Shown one piece after another: positions 20,155 through 29,782 of a stretch of DNA of 64,000 nt. The DNA comes from Halomonas binhaiensis (GTDB lineage Bacteria > Pseudomonadota > Gammaproteobacteria > Pseudomonadales > Halomonadaceae). The stretch covers positions 4,712,001 through 4,776,000 of the forward strand of contig NZ_CP038437.2 of NCBI RefSeq assembly GCF_008329985.2. Reading direction: 5' to 3'. The position numbers and the translations under genes are program-made. The notes under the pieces are model-generated. The model saw only the letters and a list, made by a program, of their open reading frames with translations. It had not been told where the DNA came from and made no database searches. Position 1 is the stretch's first letter. Every line of letters begins with the position of its first letter.

Positions 20155-21210
20155 ATGAGCCGGATAATTCATGCGATGAAGAGCGGAGGATGGAGCGCGA
20201 TCGGATTGCTGCTGGTCCTGATCTGTGCGCAACTGGTCCAGCCGTCGATCACGTTTGCAGACGGCGGCCACTGTACTTCAACACAGTTGCCGGCATCGAT
20301 GAGTCTACAGGCCAATGCCACCAGCCACACCGCGGTGGGGGAGGAGATACAGGGCTCCCATCAGTCTGCCGCCCTGGGGATCACCTGTAATCCCCATTGG
20401 GACGATGAGCGAAACTATTGCACCAACAGCAAGGGATGGGCCTTCATTCCCGATGGTGAGTATCCGGCCAGTACCTCGATACCTAATACCTATCGTTTCT
20501 CGACCTTTCCGCCGGGCGTGGGCTATCAAGCACTGGATCTCAACGGCAATCCCATGCCTCTGGTGGGGGAGAGCCATGACCGGCACGATACCCAGGTTCA
20601 CCCAAGAGATGGATACCAGCAGGTGCCACTGGCCTTTCGTCTGGTCAAACTGGATGATTCCACTCCCCAGTCGAGCGACTTCAAGTTTCAGTTTCGGGTG
20701 GCTTGCCAAAACACCGAATATGCCAATATCGATGGCCCGGGCAGCAGGATATACATTAATGCCCATCTGACCACCGTGACCCAGACCTGCGAGCTGGAAA
20801 ACCCGGATATCCAGGTCACCTTGCCGACCATCAGCAGCGGTCAGTTCAGTTCCGTTGGGGATACCGGGGGCGGCACTCTCTTTGCCTTGAAGTTGAACTG
20901 CATGGCGGATGCCAGGGCGAATGTGTTTTTCTCCGATATCAACGATCTGCCCAACGGCAGCTCCATTCTGACCCCGGGGGTGAACACAACGGCTGGCGGA
21001 ATCTCGTTCCAGATGCGGCATGCAGGAGAGCCAGTCATGCTGGTGCCAGGTGGTGCGGCGAATTCAAGCGGGACTTTTATCAATGTGAATGCCGTTGATG
21101 GCAGCGAGCATATCTTGATTCCACTTGAAGCCGAATACATCCAGAGCGGCAATAGCGTGACGGCGGGAAAACTGGAAGCCCAGGCCATGGTCACCATTGC
21201 CTATGACTGA
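20155..21210 (+). CDS. Fimbrial tip / adhesin-like protein
   Basis: A secreted protein of 351 residues, the last gene of the fimbrial operon. A signal peptide (GLLLVLICAQLVQPSITFA) precedes an unfamiliar N-terminal half with several cysteines, the position of a receptor-binding domain in two-domain tip adhesins. The C-terminal half looks like a pilin domain: TCELENPDIQVTLPTIS, LKLNCMAD and the closing AQAMVTIAYD beta-zipper strand. The ATG at 20155 follows GAGGACG. The frame extends upstream into the usher but lacks a signal sequence there. The receptor cannot be deduced. Confidence 0.75.
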   Translation: MSRIIHAMKSGGWSAIGLLLVLICAQLVQPSITFADGGHCTSTQLPASMSLQANATSHTAVGEEIQGSHQSAALGITCNPHWDDERNYCTNSKGWAFIPDGEYPASTSIPNTYRFSTFPPGVGYQALDLNGNPMPLVGESHDRHDTQVHPRDGYQQVPLAFRLVKLDDSTPQSSDFKFQFRVACQNTEYANIDGPGSRIYINAHLTTVTQTCELENPDIQVTLPTISSGQFSSVGDTGGGTLFALKLNCMADARANVFFSDINDLPNGSSILTPGVNTTAGGISFQMRHAGEPVMLVPGGAANSSGTFINVNAVDGSEHILIPLEAEYIQSGNSVTAGKLEAQAMVTIAYD

Positions 21211-21308
21211 AAAGCGTACCGACCAGGCAATATTGCAGGCTGATCGGTGCGGCTTGCGCGAGACATGATCTTCAGGGTGATACAGCATCAGGAATAGAGC
21301 ATTACCGG

Positions 21309-21350
21309 GCTAGCATATATATCCTTGAAAGATGTATATGCTGGCTTTTT
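21309..21350 (+). terminator. Terminator of the fimbrial operon
   Basis: GCTAGCATATATATC (21309-21323) pairs with GATGTATATGCTGGC (21331-21345), 13 Watson-Crick plus two G-U pairs, and runs into TTTTT. On the other strand it also lies just beyond the MATE gene. Confidence 0.85.
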
Positions 21351-21365
21351 CTTCGTCGGGAATAC

Positions 21366-22802
21366 TCAAGGACGTTTATTGGGGCTGTCGACTGGAGGAA
21401 CTGATGTGGCTGCTGTTTTCAAGGAAGCTTCGCCATCTTCGCCATCTATCAGGCGGTGGCGCTTCCAGCGGCCACTACGAAACCACATCCAGGCCACCAC
21501 GGCAGTGATGATGTTCTGGATCGGATAAGCCCAGTAGATGCCGATTTCCTGCAGAGATGTGCGTTCTGCCAGAATCCAGGCCAAGGGAAATTGCAGCACC
21601 CATAGTGAAACCAGGGCAATGGCCATGGCCATCACAGTATCGCCGGCACCGCGAAAGGCTCCCGCGATGACGATCTGGGTCCCCATCAGGCCAAAGGTAA
21701 GGGCTGTAATGCGTACGAAGAGAGCACCTTCTTCAATGACCTGATGGGCATCTGGCACGAAAATGGCTACCAGCGGATCGGCAAAAAAGAAGCACAGGAT
21801 GCCGACAGCGGTCAGCGAGACGAAGGCAATGGCAGCGCTGGCATAGGCGGTTTTCTCGGCACGTTCGGTCTTGCCTGCCCCGATGTTCTGACCGACCAGG
21901 GCCGAAGCTGCCTGGGATAGACCAAGAGCGGGAATGATCACGAAGCTGAATATACGAGTGCCAATACCGTAGGCTGCCAGGGTCACGGTACCAAATCCTG
22001 CCACCAGGGTGGTCATCAGCATCATACCCAAGGCTCGGGTACTCTGTTCCACTGCAGTAGGACCGCCTAGAGCAAACAAGCGCCACAACAGGTGATGATC
22101 AGGTTTTAGCTGGCTCAATTTCAACTGAATGCCCCAGCGCCCCGAGAACAGAATGTACAAACCAGCGACCGTGGATAACCCTTGAGTGATGACGGTGGCT
22201 ATTGCCGCGCCACTGACTCCCATGGCAGGAACAGGACCCCAGCCTAGAATCAGCAATGGGTCGAGGATGAAGTTCAGAATTACAGTGACAAAGACAATAA
22301 CCAGAGGCGTTTTAGCATCGCCCACGCCGCGCATCAACGATTGGAAGATGGCGTAGATGAACATGAACGGCAGGCCAATGAAGGAGATTTTCAGGTATAA
22401 AGCAGCCAATGGTTGGACATCATCGGCAGCGCCAAGAAAGTCGACTGCGGTTGGGCTGAGTACATAACCGACACTTCCCAGAATGAGTGACAGTACTATC
22501 ATGCCGAGCATGGCCTGGGCGGATACACGATTAACCGCATCTCTGTTACCACTGCCATGATATTGGGCTGCCAGCACTGTTCCCGCTACGGCCAGGCCGA
22601 TGCCTACCGAAAGCAGCAGGAAGATCAAGGGAAAGCTCAGTGACACCGCAGCCACTGCCTCGGCACCGAGGCGTCCGACCCAGAAAGCATCAATCAATTG
22701 GTAGGCAGTCTGCAGAACATTGGCCAGGACGATAGGCAAGGCCAGGCGAATGAGAGTGGAGAGAGTCGATCCATCTGTCAGACTAGGCCGGGTTGGGGGC
22801 AT
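21366..22802 (-). CDS. MATE family multidrug/sodium antiporter
   Basis: An integral membrane exporter of 478 residues with about 12 hydrophobic helices in two homologous halves. It is of the MATE (DinF/NorM) class that expels cationic compounds in exchange for sodium or protons. The first half opens with LIRLALPIVLANVLQTAYQLIDAFWVGRLG, a clear MATE signature. A second repeat starts near LFALGGPTAVEQSTRALG. The start has GGAGAG seven bases upstream. It is transcribed alone, convergent with the fimbrial operon. The substrate cannot be told from sequence. Confidence 0.9.
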   Translation of the reverse strand: MPPTRPSLTDGSTLSTLIRLALPIVLANVLQTAYQLIDAFWVGRLGAEAVAAVSLSFPLIFLLLSVGIGLAVAGTVLAAQYHGSGNRDAVNRVSAQAMLGMIVLSLILGSVGYVLSPTAVDFLGAADDVQPLAALYLKISFIGLPFMFIYAIFQSLMRGVGDAKTPLVIVFVTVILNFILDPLLILGWGPVPAMGVSGAAIATVITQGLSTVAGLYILFSGRWGIQLKLSQLKPDHHLLWRLFALGGPTAVEQSTRALGMMLMTTLVAGFGTVTLAAYGIGTRIFSFVIIPALGLSQAASALVGQNIGAGKTERAEKTAYASAAIAFVSLTAVGILCFFFADPLVAIFVPDAHQVIEEGALFVRITALTFGLMGTQIVIAGAFRGAGDTVMAMAIALVSLWVLQFPLAWILAERTSLQEIGIYWAYPIQNIITAVVAWMWFRSGRWKRHRLIDGEDGEASLKTAATSVPPVDSPNKRP

Positions 22803-22877
22803 TGCAGGCTCTCCGTAGCACTCGAGCTATAGCATTTAAGCCATGGCACTTAGAGGAATGTAGTACTTAAGGGAATA

Positions 22878-23756
22878 ATGAACAGTATTACGCATGTAGC
22901 GCCGCGACTGCGTCTTGGTCTTGCCATGTGGGCCAACCCTGATTGGCGTGGTGGCCTTTATCCTCCTCATGGTAGTCGTGAGGATTGGTTGGCGGATTAT
23001 GGCCAAGTGTTCAACAGCGTCGAGGGCAATACCACCTTCTATAGCGGAACACCTAAAGAACAGACCATACAGGCCTGGGCGCGTCAGGCTCCGGATGATT
23101 TTCGCTTCTGCTTCAAGCTGCCCCGACAGTTGACCCATGTCCAGCGCCTGAAGGGGGTCGAAGCTGAGCTGGAAGCATTCTGGGAAGCCCTGGAACCGTT
23201 GGTTGGACGACTTGGCCCAATGATGGTTCAGCTACCGAGAGATTTTGGCCATGCTGAACTGCCTAAGCTGGAAGTACTACTAAAGCATTGGCCGAAGCAA
23301 ATGCCTTGCGCGGTTGAGGTGAGACATAGTGATTTTTTCCACAAGGGGGAAGCAGAGAAAGCTTTCAACAGGTTGTTGATAAGTCATGAAGCTGATCGAG
23401 TAATGCTGGATGTTCGCCCTTTGTTTTCAACACCTGCAGGGAACCACCTCGGTATGATCAAAGCACAGGGAGAAAAGCCAAAACTCCCACTACACGTGAT
23501 CTCCACGGGAAAATTTCCTATTGTCAGGTTCATCGGGCATCTTGACAGCAGCATCAATGAGCGCTACTTCGCTCCTTGGCGTGAGCGTCTGGGCCTGTGG
23601 ATAAAACAGGGGAAAACCCCTTTCCTATTTGTTCATACTGCGGATAACCGAGCAGCTCCTGAACTGGCTCGTAGACTCTATACCCTGCTGACAGAAGATG
23701 CTGGCCTTCCTGATTTGGGAGCATTTTTGGGTGAACGTCAGAATCGTCTGTTATAA
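22878..23756 (+). CDS. DUF72 (YecE-like) family protein
   Basis: A 292-residue cytoplasmic protein of the DUF72 family, a TIM-barrel-like fold of unknown biochemical role. Family landmarks seen are FNSVEGNTTFYSGTP, FRFCFKLPRQLTHV, LGPMMVQLPRDFG and CAVEVRHSDFF. Near the end, TPFLFVHTADNRAAPELARRLY matches the usual closing motif. It starts at an ATG behind AGGGAATA and is divergent from the MATE gene with a 75-bp shared promoter region. Confidence 0.88.
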   Translation: MNSITHVAPRLRLGLAMWANPDWRGGLYPPHGSREDWLADYGQVFNSVEGNTTFYSGTPKEQTIQAWARQAPDDFRFCFKLPRQLTHVQRLKGVEAELEAFWEALEPLVGRLGPMMVQLPRDFGHAELPKLEVLLKHWPKQMPCAVEVRHSDFFHKGEAEKAFNRLLISHEADRVMLDVRPLFSTPAGNHLGMIKAQGEKPKLPLHVISTGKFPIVRFIGHLDSSINERYFAPWRERLGLWIKQGKTPFLFVHTADNRAAPELARRLYTLLTEDAGLPDLGAFLGERQNRLL

Positions 23757-24063
23757 CTAAAGAACCCTGGCGTTTTTATGGCTGTTCAGATAATTTGTCC
23801 GGTTGTTCGTCACTTGCCATGGGCGTGGGCGCTTTTCCGTTCCTATCTGAACCGATCTGATGCCTGACCCACCGGTCTTGACCGATTCGCCATTGCGTAT
23901 CGGAACGAGAGGTGTACCGGCAGTGATCCTGCTGACATCCGTCAGACCCCTTGTTAGACGACAGCACTGAGAACCAGACTGTCGAGGACGTGGCGACTAT
24001 AAACACAAATGCCGTTATCGCATCCGATCGATCGATGACGACACGTACTCATAAGGGTGAAAT
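23757..24063 (+). other. Intergenic region before the sodium symporter gene
   Basis: This 307-bp gap holds no credible gene. A TATAAA at about 23997 could be a -10 box for the symporter gene but has no good -35 partner. I see no terminator with a T-run, no riboswitch-like structure that I recognise and no repeats. Confidence 0.4.
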
Positions 24064-25404
24064 ATGTCGAAAACCAACCATGCGCAGTGGTCCTCGCGCT
24101 TTTCGTTCATTCTTGCCGCGACAGGCTCAGCGGTAGGCCTAGGCAATATCTGGAAATTCCCCTATATGACGGGGGAGAGCGGTGGCGCAGCGTTCGTTCT
24201 TGTCTATCTGTTATGTATCGCGCTGATTGGTTTGCCGATTCTGGTGACTGAGTGGATGCTCGGTCGCCGTGGACAGAGTAACCCGGTCAACACCATGGCG
24301 ACAGTAGCGGAGCAGGCGGGAAAATCCCGCGCTTGGCTTCTGGTCGGTGTGGCAGGTGTATTGGGTGCCTTCTTTATTCTATCTTTCTACAGTGTCATTG
24401 GCGGCTGGTCGCTGTATTACACGCTCGGTAGTGTCACTGGTGATTTCTCCGGCCAGGATGCCGATGGCATCGGGGCCTTGTTCAACGGCATGCTGGCCAA
24501 TCCTGGCTTGTTGTTGCTGTGGCACTCGATCTTCATGCTGCTGGTCATCGGCATTGTGGCTCGCGGTGTGACCAAGGGCCTCGAAGGGGCTGTCAATGTA
24601 CTGATGCCTGCCTTGGCACTGTTGCTGGTGATTCTGATCGGCTACGGCATGACCACTGGTCACTTCGGCCAGGCAGTGGAATTCCTGTTCTCGCCGGATT
24701 GGAGCAAGCTTAATGGTGAAACCGTGCTTGCAGCGCTGGGGCATGCTTTCTTCACCCTGTCACTGGGCATGGGCATCATGCTGGCCTATGGTTCCTACCT
24801 CGGCAAGGAAGTCAATCTGATCAAGACCGCGCGGACGGTCGTGATCATGGATACTGTCATTGCGCTTGGCGCCGGTCTGGCCATCTTCCCTATCGTATTC
24901 GCCAACGATCTGGATCTGGCATCAGGCCCGAGCCTGATCTTCGTGACTCTGCCCTTGGCCTTCGGCAACATGGGCGGGGGGACGATTCTTGGCTTGATGT
25001 TCTTCCTGCTGTTGACCTTTGCAGCCCTGACCTCGGCCATTTCTCTGCTTGAACCTGTGACCGAGTTCCTGGAAGAGCGTACGCCGCTCAGCCGTGCGGC
25101 TTCTGCCGTAGTGGCTGGCATCGGCGCCTGGGCATTGGGTATCGCTGCCCTGCTGTCGTTCAATGACTGGAGCAGTCTGACGCTGTTTGGTCTGGGTATC
25201 TTCGATCTTCTCGACAAGCTGACCAGCAAGTTCATGCTGCCTTTGACAGGCCTTGGAGCCATCATCTTCGCTGCCTGGGTGCTTGACAAAGATGTAGTGC
25301 GTGAAGAGCTGGGCCTTGGAGCCAATGGTTTCAAGCTGTGGAACCTGGTAACCCGCTTCGTTGCACCGATTGGTGTGCTGGTAGTGTTCTTCGCCAGCCT
25401 CTAA
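24064..25404 (+). CDS. Neurotransmitter:sodium symporter family transporter (LeuT-like)
   Basis: A 446-residue membrane transporter of the NSS/SNF family, which imports amino acids or related amines with sodium. The N-terminal GSAVGLGNIWKFPY (residues 21-34) is the family signature and carries sodium- and substrate-site backbone contacts in the unwound first helix. About 11-12 helices are visible. Sodium coupling suits a salt-tolerant host. Start: ATG behind AAGGGTG. The gene stands alone and is followed by a terminator. The substrate is unknown. Confidence 0.9.
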   Translation: MSKTNHAQWSSRFSFILAATGSAVGLGNIWKFPYMTGESGGAAFVLVYLLCIALIGLPILVTEWMLGRRGQSNPVNTMATVAEQAGKSRAWLLVGVAGVLGAFFILSFYSVIGGWSLYYTLGSVTGDFSGQDADGIGALFNGMLANPGLLLLWHSIFMLLVIGIVARGVTKGLEGAVNVLMPALALLLVILIGYGMTTGHFGQAVEFLFSPDWSKLNGETVLAALGHAFFTLSLGMGIMLAYGSYLGKEVNLIKTARTVVIMDTVIALGAGLAIFPIVFANDLDLASGPSLIFVTLPLAFGNMGGGTILGLMFFLLLTFAALTSAISLLEPVTEFLEERTPLSRAASAVVAGIGAWALGIAALLSFNDWSSLTLFGLGIFDLLDKLTSKFMLPLTGLGAIIFAAWVLDKDVVREELGLGANGFKLWNLVTRFVAPIGVLVVFFASL

Positions 25405-25429
25405 GAGCAACAAGCCACTGATAAATCAG

Positions 25430-25458
25430 AAGGGCTCGGCATTGGCCGGGCCCTTTTG
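25430..25458 (+). terminator. Terminator after the sodium symporter gene
   Basis: AAGGGCTCGGC (25430-25440) pairs with GCCGGGCCCTT (25445-25455), with one G-U pair, around a 4-base loop, and ends in TTTT. Confidence 0.82.
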
Positions 25459-25652
25459 CTGTTTCTGCTGTAGTGTTCCCGCAGAGAATCATGCGGCGAT
25501 GAAGCGGCAGAGCGCCTGCAGGCGAGCGCTCAGTAGATGACCGCATAGTCGCGTGTCGTTGTATATGACGAGGAGTATTCGTGGGGCTCCGCGCCAAACC
25601 TACGCCGCTTGTAGAAATAAGCTGGCGTCAGTGCACTTTGGTCATTCCAGCA

Positions 25653-25859
25653 TCAGTGCATGCCTTCATCATCTTCCGGTAATTCTGCAATATCTTCGGA
25701 TAGGCGTTTGAATTCTTCGTGAAGCTCGATACCGCGACGGGCGCGCAGGTTGCGCTGGGCGGCGGTACGCGAGCGCTGCTCGTGTTCAACGACTTCCATA
25801 CTCATGAAAATGTCGAGGAGCTCACTCTTGACGGAGGTTAACCTTTCGACATTGCGCAT
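25653..25859 (-). CDS. Small conserved-looking protein of unknown function
   Basis: A 68-residue, highly charged protein with no signal peptide or membrane segment. The sequence is largely helical (RLTSVKSELLDIFMSMEVVEHEQRSRTAAQRNLRARRGIEL) with an acidic tail ending EDDEGMH. The chosen ATG at 25859 has AAGGAGAG about eight bases upstream, an excellent ribosome-binding site, which is the main reason to believe the gene. The open frame continues upstream without another site. The arginine-rich middle recalls small pseudomonad PA3496-type proteins, a weak resemblance I cannot confirm. Confidence 0.6.
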   Translation of the reverse strand: MRNVERLTSVKSELLDIFMSMEVVEHEQRSRTAAQRNLRARRGIELHEEFKRLSEDIAELPEDDEGMH

Positions 25860-26228
25860 GATCGACTCTCCTTTGCAGTGAAGTGGGAAACGGGGCCGAT
25901 ATTGTCGGCATCTCCGACGTTTCCAGGGTGCCGGCATCCAGGACGCTGCTCGACACTGCACTTTTTACTATACCCCAGTTGACAGAAAGATGACGAATTG
26001 CTCCCTGTGGTCTGTGAAACAGCGAGAAGTGCCATGTGCTCTGGGTTTTGCAAAGATTCCATTGGTGGCCTAAACCCAAAGGAGGTAGACGCACAAGCGG
26101 CATAACGCGCATTCCCCTCAGGCTTGGGGCATACTGACAAGAGGCAATGGCGAAGGTCAGGCGAGTGCCGGCTCTGGAGCTGCCCCCATTAGCTAGAGCC
26201 CCCCATCAGCTAGAGAAAGGAGTCTAGG
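25860..26228 (+). other. Divergent intergenic region before hexR
   Basis: These 369 bp separate the small minus-strand gene from hexR and should hold both promoters. The only distinct element I see is a direct repeat immediately before the hexR ribosome-binding site (26184-26215). Longer overlapping frames on the minus strand look accidental. Confidence 0.45.
26184..26215 (+). repeat. 15-bp direct repeat in front of hexR
   Basis: CCCCATTAGCTAGAG (26184-26198) and CCCCATCAGCTAGAG (26201-26215) differ at one base and have a period of 17 bp. The second copy ends two bases before the AAAGGAG site of hexR. Each copy contains AGCTAGA, a unit also found in heptamer array 4. Confidence 0.75.
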
Positions 26229-27089
26229 GTGAGTCGTGCGCTGTTCGATGAAATGCGACGTCGCATGGAACACTTCCGGCGGTCCGAGCAGAAGGTGGCG
26301 CGTTTCGTGCTGCGTAACCCCGATGAAGTGATCCATATGCGTATCGTTGACCTCGCTACAGAAGCCAAGGTCAGCGAGCCTACGGTGGTGCGTTTCTGTC
26401 GTGCGCTGGGCTGCGGTGGTTTTCAGGATTTCAAGCTAAAGCTGGCTCAAATGCTGGCTTCGGGCAGTCAGTTCGCTCAGTTCTCGATGAACGATAGTGA
26501 CTCTGTTGCCGAATTTTCCCACAGCATCTTCGATTCCACGGTAGGGACTCTGTTGTCGGTGCGCGACCGCCTCGACAATGAAGCGTTGAGCAAGGCCATC
26601 AATGCCCTGGCCATGGCCAATCGAGTAGAGTTCTATGGCTTTGGTGCTTCCGGAGCCGTCGCCTTCGATGCACAGCACAAGTTCTTCCGTCTGCAGATTT
26701 CCACCGCGGCCTACGCCGATCCGCATATGCAGAATATGTCAGCAGTGACCCTCAACGACGGCGATGTGGTTGTGGCGATTTCCCAGACCGGGCGCACCCG
26801 AGCGCTGGTAGCGAGTGTCAAGCTGGCGCGGGAGGCTGGCGCTACTGTCATTGGCCTATGTCCCAGTGGCTCTCCGTTGGCAGAAGAAGTCAATTTACCG
26901 TTGTATATAGATGTACATGAAGACACTGAGATCTACACACCAATGAGTTCTCGCATCGCTCATCTGGTATTGATCGATGTGCTTGCCGTCGGTGTAGCCA
27001 AGACACGAGGCCCCAAGCTGGCTGAGCAACTGAAGTCGGTAAAGCGTAGCCTCAACCCTTTGCGCTTTCCGGAACCCGATGAAAGCTGA
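26229..27089 (+). CDS. hexR: HexR transcriptional regulator (RpiR family)
   Basis: A 286-residue repressor. In gammaproteobacteria HexR senses 2-keto-3-deoxy-6-phosphogluconate and controls Entner-Doudoroff and central sugar genes such as zwf, edd, eda and gap. An N-terminal helix-turn-helix (about residues 1-77, with KVSEPTVVRFCRALG) is followed by a SIS sugar-phosphate domain (about 120-260, GASGAVAFDAQHKFF and AISQTGRTRALV). The start is GTG, five bases after AAAGGAG. No target sugar genes lie nearby in the window, so the regulator here is separated from the pathway it usually governs. Confidence 0.88.
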   Translation: MSRALFDEMRRRMEHFRRSEQKVARFVLRNPDEVIHMRIVDLATEAKVSEPTVVRFCRALGCGGFQDFKLKLAQMLASGSQFAQFSMNDSDSVAEFSHSIFDSTVGTLLSVRDRLDNEALSKAINALAMANRVEFYGFGASGAVAFDAQHKFFRLQISTAAYADPHMQNMSAVTLNDGDVVVAISQTGRTRALVASVKLAREAGATVIGLCPSGSPLAEEVNLPLYIDVHEDTEIYTPMSSRIAHLVLIDVLAVGVAKTRGPKLAEQLKSVKRSLNPLRFPEPDES

Positions 27090-27112
27090 AAAGACCATGC
27101 GGTAAGCTGTAG

Positions 27113-27154
27113 AGCTATAAGCCATAAGCCATAAGCCATAAGCTATAAGCTATA
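27113..27154 (+). repeat. Heptamer tandem array 2, left arm
   Basis: Six in-register heptamers: AGCTATA, three AGCCATA, then two AGCTATA. They are flanked by degenerate copies (AGCTGTAG before, AGCGAAG after). The orientation is AGC-forward on the plus strand, opposite to the right arm. Confidence 0.92.
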
Positions 27155-27198
27155 AGCGAAGGAATCTTTACACGGTTCTGTGAAGCTTTTGAATCACT

Positions 27199-27322
<124 letters not shown>

Positions 27323-27397
27323 CTTTTCCCCTGTCCATTCATCCAGCATTGCTGTGATAGACTAGCCCTCCATTTATGATCATGGCGGTGCCAGCCC

Positions 27398-29599
27398 ATG
27401 GATGATTTGGCGATTCTTGATGCGCTCAACCCAGCCCAGTGCGAGGCGGTCAAAGCTCCCCAGGGCAATATGCTGGTGTTGGCTGGTGCCGGCTCCGGCA
27501 AGACTCGGGTGCTGGTGCATCGTATCGCCTGGTTGATGCAGGTCGAGGGTCTTTCTCCTTACGCCGTACTGGCAGTGACCTTTACCAACAAGGCAGCCCG
27601 GGAAATGCGTACACGCCTGGAGGCGTTGCTCAATATTTCCCTGCGCCATGTCTGGGTAGGCACTTTTCACTCCATTGCCCACCGCCTGTTGCGTACCCAC
27701 TGGCAAGATGCCCGCCTGCCCCAGCACTTTCAAATCATCGACAGTGATGATCAGCTCAGGCTGGTCAAGCGTCTGCTCAAGGACAACAGCATCGATGATG
27801 AACGCTATCCACCGCGCCAGGTGCAGTCGTTCATCTCCGGATGCAAGGAAGAAGGCCTGCGCCCACATCAGGTGCGCACCCATGGCGATGCCTATGTAGA
27901 AACCATGGTGTCGCTGTACGACATCTATCAATTGACCTGTGAACGTGGCGGTCTGGTGGATTTCGGTGAGCTATTGCTGCGCAGTCTGGAGCTGTTACGC
28001 GACAATCCTGCGTTGTTGGCGCATTATCAGGAACGCTTTGCCCATGTACTGGTCGACGAGTTCCAGGACACCAATACGCTGCAATATGCCTGGTTGAAGC
28101 TTTTGACCGGGCAGAAGACGCCGATGACGGTTGTCGGTGACGACGACCAGTCGATCTATGGCTGGCGTGGCGCCAGGGTGGAGAATATCCGGCGTTTCGA
28201 AGATGAGTTTCCCAATACCAAGGTGGTGCGCCTGGAACAGAATTATCGTTCCACCAGTGCCATCCTCGATGCCGCCAATGCGTTGATTCGCCAGAATACG
28301 GATCGACTAGGCAAGGAGCTGTGGACCGAGGGTGAGCATGGCGAGCCCATCTCCGTATATGCTGGCTTCAACGACATGGAAGAAGCACGTTTCATCGTTG
28401 ATACGATCAAGGAGAAGGTGGATGAAGGCTTCCTGCGTCGTGATATAGCCATACTCTACCGTTCCAATGCGCAGTCTCGTGTCATCGAAGAAACCTTGAT
28501 CCGGCAGGGCATGCCCTATCGTATCTATGGTGGTCAACGCTTTTACGAACGCCTGGAAATCAAGAATGCCCTCGCGTATCTGCGCCTGCTGCTCAACCGT
28601 GATGACGATGCTTCCCTGGAACGAGTGATCAATGTGCCGGCGCGCGGGATTGGCACCCGTACCGTGGAAGTCTTGCGTGAGCGTGCCCGGCATAGTGAGG
28701 TGTCATTATGGCAGGCGCTTCATGATGCCTTGTCAGATGGAATGCTGAAGGGGCGGGCAGGCAATGCAGTCAAAGCCTTTGCCGACCTGATCGAGAGCCT
28801 GGACAACGAGACGTCTGGCCTGCCGCTTCACGAAATTATCGAGCACGTCAATGAACACTCGGGACTCATCGAACATCATCGCAGTGAAAAGGGCGAAAAA
28901 GGCCAGGCTCGGGTAGAGAACCTGGAAGAATTGATCAACGCAGCTCGTGCTTTCACCCAAGGGGAGAGTCTGGAGACCATTGAAGCGGGTGAGGGCATGG
29001 CAGCCCTGGAAGCTTTCCTGGCCGAGGCAGCGCTCAATGCGGGCGAGCATGAGGCAGATGAGTTCGAGGACTGTGTGCAGCTTATGACGCTGCATTCTGC
29101 CAAGGGGCTGGAGTTTCCGGTGGTCTTCATTGCTGGTGTCGAGGAAGGGCTTTTCCCGCACCGGATGTCCATCGAAGAGGATGGAAGACTCGAGGAAGAG
29201 CGTCGTCTGTGTTACGTCGGCGTGACTCGGGCCATGCGCAAGCTCTATCTTACCCATGCAGAAATTCGTCGCATGCATGGCAAGGAAACCTTCCAGCGTC
29301 CTTCACGTTTCCTGCGGGAAATTCCTGACTCCTTGCTTGAGGAAGTGCGCTTGCGTGGTCAGATCTCGCGGCCTGTCAGTTCCCGTCCTCAACCTGCTCG
29401 CTGGCGCCAGACCGAAGTGGCTGCCAGCGACAATCATCCTGCACTGTCCCTGGGCCAACGTGTGATGCACCCCGTCTTTGGTGAAGGTGTCATTCTCAAT
29501 GCTGAAGGAGAAGGTGAGCGTGCCAGAGTTCATGTCAGCTTCGAAGGTGTCGGAGACAAATGGCTGGTACTGGGGTTCGCCAAACTGACACCGCTATGA
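27398..29599 (+). CDS. uvrD: DNA helicase II (UvrD/Rep superfamily 1)
   Basis: A 3'-5' DNA helicase of 733 residues for nucleotide-excision and mismatch repair. The Walker A loop is AGAGSGKT (residues 29-36), motif II is DEFQDT (220-225), and motif III is GDDDQSIYGWRGA. Later motifs include QNYRSTSAILD, MTLHSAKGLEFPVVFIAG (motif V) and EERRLCYVGVTRAM (motif VI). The C-terminal tudor-like segment (VFGEGVIL...KLTPL) is typical of UvrD rather than Rep. Length matches (E. coli 720). Its upstream region is the repeat structure described separately. Confidence 0.95.
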   Translation: MDDLAILDALNPAQCEAVKAPQGNMLVLAGAGSGKTRVLVHRIAWLMQVEGLSPYAVLAVTFTNKAAREMRTRLEALLNISLRHVWVGTFHSIAHRLLRTHWQDARLPQHFQIIDSDDQLRLVKRLLKDNSIDDERYPPRQVQSFISGCKEEGLRPHQVRTHGDAYVETMVSLYDIYQLTCERGGLVDFGELLLRSLELLRDNPALLAHYQERFAHVLVDEFQDTNTLQYAWLKLLTGQKTPMTVVGDDDQSIYGWRGARVENIRRFEDEFPNTKVVRLEQNYRSTSAILDAANALIRQNTDRLGKELWTEGEHGEPISVYAGFNDMEEARFIVDTIKEKVDEGFLRRDIAILYRSNAQSRVIEETLIRQGMPYRIYGGQRFYERLEIKNALAYLRLLLNRDDDASLERVINVPARGIGTRTVEVLRERARHSEVSLWQALHDALSDGMLKGRAGNAVKAFADLIESLDNETSGLPLHEIIEHVNEHSGLIEHHRSEKGEKGQARVENLEELINAARAFTQGESLETIEAGEGMAALEAFLAEAALNAGEHEADEFEDCVQLMTLHSAKGLEFPVVFIAGVEEGLFPHRMSIEEDGRLEEERRLCYVGVTRAMRKLYLTHAEIRRMHGKETFQRPSRFLREIPDSLLEEVRLRGQISRPVSSRPQPARWRQTEVAASDNHPALSLGQRVMHPVFGEGVILNAEGEGERARVHVSFEGVGDKWLVLGFAKLTPL

Positions 29600-29629
29600 G
29601 TGCCAGGAAGCACAGGGACTGCTGACAAA

Positions 29630-29670
29630 GGTCACGAGCGTAGTTTGTCTGCAACCTCGTGGCCGTTTTC
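29630..29670 (+). terminator. Probable terminator after uvrD
   Basis: GGTCACGAG (29630-29638) pairs with CTCGTGGCC (29656-29664) with one G-U pair, around a long 17-base loop, then GTTTTC. Confidence 0.55.
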
Positions 29671-29782
29671 TTGCCCGGCAATTTACCTATACCGCATACT
29701 GCCTGACGGACATTGCACCGGGACTGTGCAAGCCACGACCTTGTACCCGGTGCCGAAATAACAAACTCAGGAGCATGCCTTC

